Origin: Limobrevibacterium gyesilva
Lineage (GTDB): Bacteria; Pseudomonadota; Alphaproteobacteria; Acetobacterales; Acetobacteraceae
DNA length: 64,000 nt
Assembly: GCF_025989185.1 (NCBI RefSeq)
Contig: NZ_JAPDNT010000003.1
Location: forward strand, 186,001-250,000
Direction of reading: 5' to 3'
Shown one piece after another: positions 61,322 through 64,000 of this stretch (the first letter of the stretch is position 1; every line of letters starts with the position of its first letter). The translations under genes and the position numbers were made by a program. Below the pieces are notes generated by a model, which made no database searches, was not told where the DNA came from, and worked only from the letters and a program-made list of their open reading frames with translations.

Positions 61322-63118
61322 TCAGAGTTCCGCCGGAACCGCAGCCAGCAAGGTCCGCGTGTAATCGTGCTGCGGCGCGGCGAACACCGCTTCCGTCGCG
61401 CCCTGCTCCACGATCTCGCCGCGATACATCACCAGCACGCGGTCGCACAGATGCCGCACCACCGACAGGTCGTGCGAGATGAACAGCATGGCGAAATCCA
61501 GCTCCTGCCGCAGGCGTTGCAGCAAAGTCAGCATCTGCGCCTGCACGGACACGTCGAGGCCCGAGACGATCTCGTCGGCCACCAGCAGCTTCGGCACGGT
61601 GCACAGCGCGCGGGCGATGTTCACGCGCTGGCGCTGGCCGCCGGAGAGTTGCGACGGCGTGCGCGTGGCCATTTCCGGCGACAGGCCCATCTCCGCCAGC
61701 AATTCGCCCGCCCGCCGCTCGCGCGCATCGCGGCTGACACGCTGGCCCCCCGCCTCCAGCGCCTGGGTCACGATGGCGCCCACGCGGCGGCGCGGGTTCA
61801 GTGCGGATTGCGGGTCCTGGAACACCATCTGCGCCATGCGGATGCGATGCTGGCGCGCCGCCTCGGTTCCGATGGTGACGTCCTGGCCGGCCAGCATGAT
61901 GCGTCCGGCGGACGGACTCTCCAGCCCCATCAGCAGGCGGCCGAGCGTGCTCTTGCCGCTGCCGCTCTCGCCGACCACGGCCACGAACTCGCCGGCACCG
62001 ATGCGGAAGCTCACGTCGCGCACCGCCAGGGTGGCGGACCGGCGGAACAGGCTGCCGGAGGTGAAGCGCTTGGACAGGCCGGCGACTTCCAGCAGCGGCT
62101 TCTGGCCGCGGTGTGGCGCCGGCGGACGCCGCGCGTCGCCGACATCGATGCTCGCGGTCAGCTCGCTGCGCAGGCACGCGGCCTTGTGGCCGTCGCCGGC
62201 CAGCGGCGGATCGAGGCTGCGGCATTCGTCTGCCGCCACCGGGCAGCGCGGCGCGAAGCGGCAGCCGGCGATCCCGGTCAGCGCGCGCAGTCCCGGCATC
62301 TGCTCCGGCAGCGCGTACAGCGCGCGCCGCGCCCCGCGCATGCTGGGATTGGCCAGTTGCAGGCAGCGCGTGTAGGGATGCGACGGCAGGCCGAACACCT
62401 TGCGCGCGGGCCCCTGCTCCACCACGGCGCCCGCGTACAGCACGCAGATGTCGTCGCAGATCCGGGCGGCCAGGCGCAGGTCGTGGGTGATGAACAGCAC
62501 GGCGGTGCCGTCGCGACGCTGCAGTTCGGCCATCAGTTCCATGATGTGGGCCTGGATGGTGACGTCCAGTGCCGTGGTGGGCTCGTCGGCCACGACCAGG
62601 CGGGGATGGCTGGCGAAGGCCATGGCGATCAGCACGCGCTGGCACATGCCGCCCGACAACTGGTGCGGATAGCGGCGCAACAGGTCCCCAGCCTCCGGCA
62701 GGTGCACCGCTTCCAGGGCCGTGACCGCGCGGGCATGACGCTCCTGCCGGCCGGTCATGCCGAGATGCACGAAATGCTCGTCCATCTGCGCGCCGATGGT
62801 CAGCACCGGGTTCAGCGCGGTCAGCGGCTCCTGCGGAATGAAAGCGATGTCGCGGCCCAACAGCCCCCGCCTGCGCGCCGGCGCCATGCGCACCAGGTCG
62901 CGGCCGTCGAACATCAGGCTGCCGGAGGTGACGGAGAAGCCGGGCGGCAGCAGCTGCGCCACGGTGCGGCCGATCATCGACTTGCCGGCGCCGGACTCGC
63001 CCACCAGCCCCAGCACCTTGCCGGGTTCCAGCGCCAGGTTCAGCCTGCGCAGCACCGGCACCGCCTGCCCGTCCAGCGACACCGACACCGACAGGTCGCG
63101 CGCTTCCAGCAGGCTCAT
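61322..63118 (-). CDS. Fused double ATPase of a peptide-type ABC importer (DppDF/GsiA-like)
   Basis: This 598-residue protein has two complete ABC cassettes in tandem. The first (about 1-270) has Walker A GESGAGKS at 40-47, LSGGMCQR and [12 protein letters not shown] cysteine-rich link follows ([17 protein letters not shown]). The second (~340-590) has Walker A GESGSGKS at 383-390, LSGGQRQR and [11 protein letters not shown], where the Walker B reads ADEI in place of ADEP. This is a natural OppD-OppF fusion as in GsiA/YejF. The start at 63118 overlaps the DppC-type stop by 4 bp; a longer open frame upstream is antiframe and was rejected. Confidence 0.9.
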   Translation of the reverse strand: MSLLEARDLSVSVSLDGQAVPVLRRLNLALEPGKVLGLVGESGAGKSMIGRTVAQLLPPGFSVTSGSLMFDGRDLVRMAPARRRGLLGRDIAFIPQEPLTALNPVLTIGAQMDEHFVHLGMTGRQERHARAVTALEAVHLPEAGDLLRRYPHQLSGGMCQRVLIAMAFASHPRLVVADEPTTALDVTIQAHIMELMAELQRRDGTAVLFITHDLRLAARICDDICVLYAGAVVEQGPARKVFGLPSHPYTRCLQLANPSMRGARRALYALPEQMPGLRALTGIAGCRFAPRCPVAADECRSLDPPLAGDGHKAACLRSELTASIDVGDARRPPAPHRGQKPLLEVAGLSKRFTSGSLFRRSATLAVRDVSFRIGAGEFVAVVGESGSGKSTLGRLLMGLESPSAGRIMLAGQDVTIGTEAARQHRIRMAQMVFQDPQSALNPRRRVGAIVTQALEAGGQRVSRDARERRAGELLAEMGLSPEMATRTPSQLSGGQRQRVNIARALCTVPKLLVADEIVSGLDVSVQAQMLTLLQRLRQELDFAMLFISHDLSVVRHLCDRVLVMYRGEIVEQGATEAVFAAPQHDYTRTLLAAVPAEL

Positions 63119-63960
63119 TCCCGGCCCTCGACCATGCGCACATCGAGGCTGCGCCGCAGCCCGTCGCCGAGCATGTTGAACCCGGCCACGGTGATGAAGA
63201 TGGCGGCCACCGGGGCCAGCAGGTTCCACGGCGCCTGATAGATCGCCTCGCGCCCGTCGGCGATCATCTGGCCCCAGGCGATCTGGCTGGACTTCACGCC
63301 CAGGCCGACGAAGGACAGGATCGCCTCCACCACCACGGCGATGCCCATCTCCAGCGTCAGCAGCGTCACCAGCAAGGGGATGGTCGCGGGCACGATCTCC
63401 CGCGTCACCGTCCGCCAGTGCGAGAACCCGACCAGGCGCGCCGCCGCCACGTAGTCGCGCCGCGCCACCACCAGCACCTCGCTGCGCAGCACGCGGCAGA
63501 ACCGCGTCCAGTCCACCAGCACGATGGCGAGGATCACGTTGCTGGCGCCGGTGCCCAGCCCGGTCATCAGGATCAGCGACAGGATGACCGGCGGAAACGA
63601 CATCCACACGTCGACGGCGCGGCCGATCAGCCAATCCGCCCAGCCGCCGAGATAGCCGGCGACATAGGCCAGCACGCTGCCCACGGCCATGGCGCCGAAC
63701 GACGCCACCAGCGCCACCGTCATCGCCACCCGCGCGCCGAACATCAGGCGCGACAGCACATCGCGCCCCAGCCCGTCCGTGCCCAGCAGATGGGCGGGAT
63801 CGCCGCCGGCCTGCCAGGCCGCCGGCAGCAAGGTGGCCAGCAGGTCCTGCTCGTCGGGATCGTGCGGGGCCAGCAGCGGCGCGAACAGCGCGCAACTCAA
63901 CACCGCGAGCACGATCAGCAGGCCAACGATCACCCGGCCCGAGCGCAACCAGCGCGGCAT
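63115..63960 (-). CDS. Peptide-type ABC importer permease (DppC family)
   Basis: This 281-residue permease has a first helix RVIVGLLIVLAVLSCALFAPLLA, the DppC motif HLLGTDGLGRDVLSRLMFGARVAM, and the coupling loop DYVAAARLVGFSHWRTVTREIVPATIP. It is transcribed between a DppB-type gene (partial at the window end) and the fused ATPase gene. The binding protein presumably lies beyond the window. The ligand cannot be told. Confidence 0.9.
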   Translation of the reverse strand: MPRWLRSGRVIVGLLIVLAVLSCALFAPLLAPHDPDEQDLLATLLPAAWQAGGDPAHLLGTDGLGRDVLSRLMFGARVAMTVALVASFGAMAVGSVLAYVAGYLGGWADWLIGRAVDVWMSFPPVILSLILMTGLGTGASNVILAIVLVDWTRFCRVLRSEVLVVARRDYVAAARLVGFSHWRTVTREIVPATIPLLVTLLTLEMGIAVVVEAILSFVGLGVKSSQIAWGQMIADGREAIYQAPWNLLAPVAAIFITVAGFNMLGDGLRRSLDVRMVEGRE

Positions 63961-63962
63961 GC

Positions 63963-64000
63963 TCAGCGCTTCCTCAACCGCGGGTTCAGCACGAGGTACA
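63963..64000 (-). CDS. Peptide-type ABC importer permease (DppB family), last 12 codons only
   Basis: The minus-strand frame entering from the right edge reads YLVLNPRLRKR and stops at 63963-63965, two bases before the DppC start. The NPRLR ending and gene order are typical of DppB permeases. Nearly all of the gene is outside the window. Confidence 0.6.
   Translation of the reverse strand, partial: YLVLNPRLRKR

Noticed and set aside
61298-63238. A 646-codon open frame on the plus strand over the fused ABC ATPase gene
   Set aside because: Antisense to an unmistakable double ABC ATPase, with composition typical of third-position GC shadows and no domain.

Overview
The window is high-GC DNA (roughly two-thirds G+C by eye) with dense, short-spaced, often ATGA-overlapping operons. 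A polyhydroxyalkanoate depolymerase, many periplasmic-binding-protein ABC importers, Tat-type signal peptides and an alphaproteobacterial-style Fur box all point to a free-living alphaproteobacterium with a broad catabolic range. A Rhodospirillales/Acetobacteraceae-type genome is my best guess, but no rRNA or core marker gene is present to prove it. I saw no tRNA, rRNA or CRISPR array.

Layout. 0-9.6 kb: a truncated PHA depolymerase, an acyl-CoA synthetase, a five-gene minus-strand operon (crotonase, two VOC proteins, TauD-type dioxygenase, SDR), a small copper-response locus (CopZ-like chaperone and DUF305 protein divergent from CueR, sharing a clear CueR operator), then a PDC-hydrolase-like amidohydrolase and a fluoroacetate-dehalogenase-like hydrolase. 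9.6-11.9 kb: an AT-rich (about 43% GC) island holding one NACHT NTPase, bracketed by two related ~147-bp direct repeats. 12-18.5 kb: DinB and D-aminopeptidase-like genes, an amidohydrolase, an iron-import pair (cupredoxin plus FTR1 permease) under a Fur-like box, and a divergent Rieske ferredoxin/ferredoxin reductase pair. 18.5-22.2 kb: a polymorphic-toxin locus, an AHH nuclease gene followed by three tandem Imm11-like immunity paralogues, the third frameshifted. 22.2-31.3 kb: a GntR regulator divergent from 3-dehydroshikimate dehydratase (quiC), a complete branched-chain-type ABC importer, a shikimate dehydrogenase and an SDR, which together look like a quinate/shikimate uptake and catabolism cluster. 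31.2-35.2 kb: a class-III PLP enzyme of the phospho-lyase type with a partner kinase, plus a cupin-like protein and an esterase. 35.6-44.5 kb: a GntR regulator facing an eight-gene operon (enolase-superfamily enzyme, epimerase, RidA, full peptide-type ABC importer). 44.7-57.2 kb: MOSC and YbaK proteins, a polar amino-acid ABC importer, a polyamine/iron-type ABC importer, mmsA, an LLM flavin monooxygenase and a D-2-hydroxyacid dehydrogenase. 57.2-61.3 kb: a second defence-type island with an AbiJ/Abi_C-like gene coupled to a TIGR02391 gene, an IS5-family element and an AT-rich orphan gene. 61.3-64 kb: another peptide-type ABC importer running off the end.

How it fits together. Most of the window is scavenging: importers sit beside the enzymes that would process their substrates. 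Into this background three accessory blocks have been inserted (NACHT cassette, AHH/Imm11 locus, AbiJ/TIGR02391 pair). Each differs from its surroundings in base composition, repeats or mobile-element content, and each belongs to a family known or predicted to act in phage defence or inter-bacterial conflict. These blocks are the best candidates for undescribed biology.
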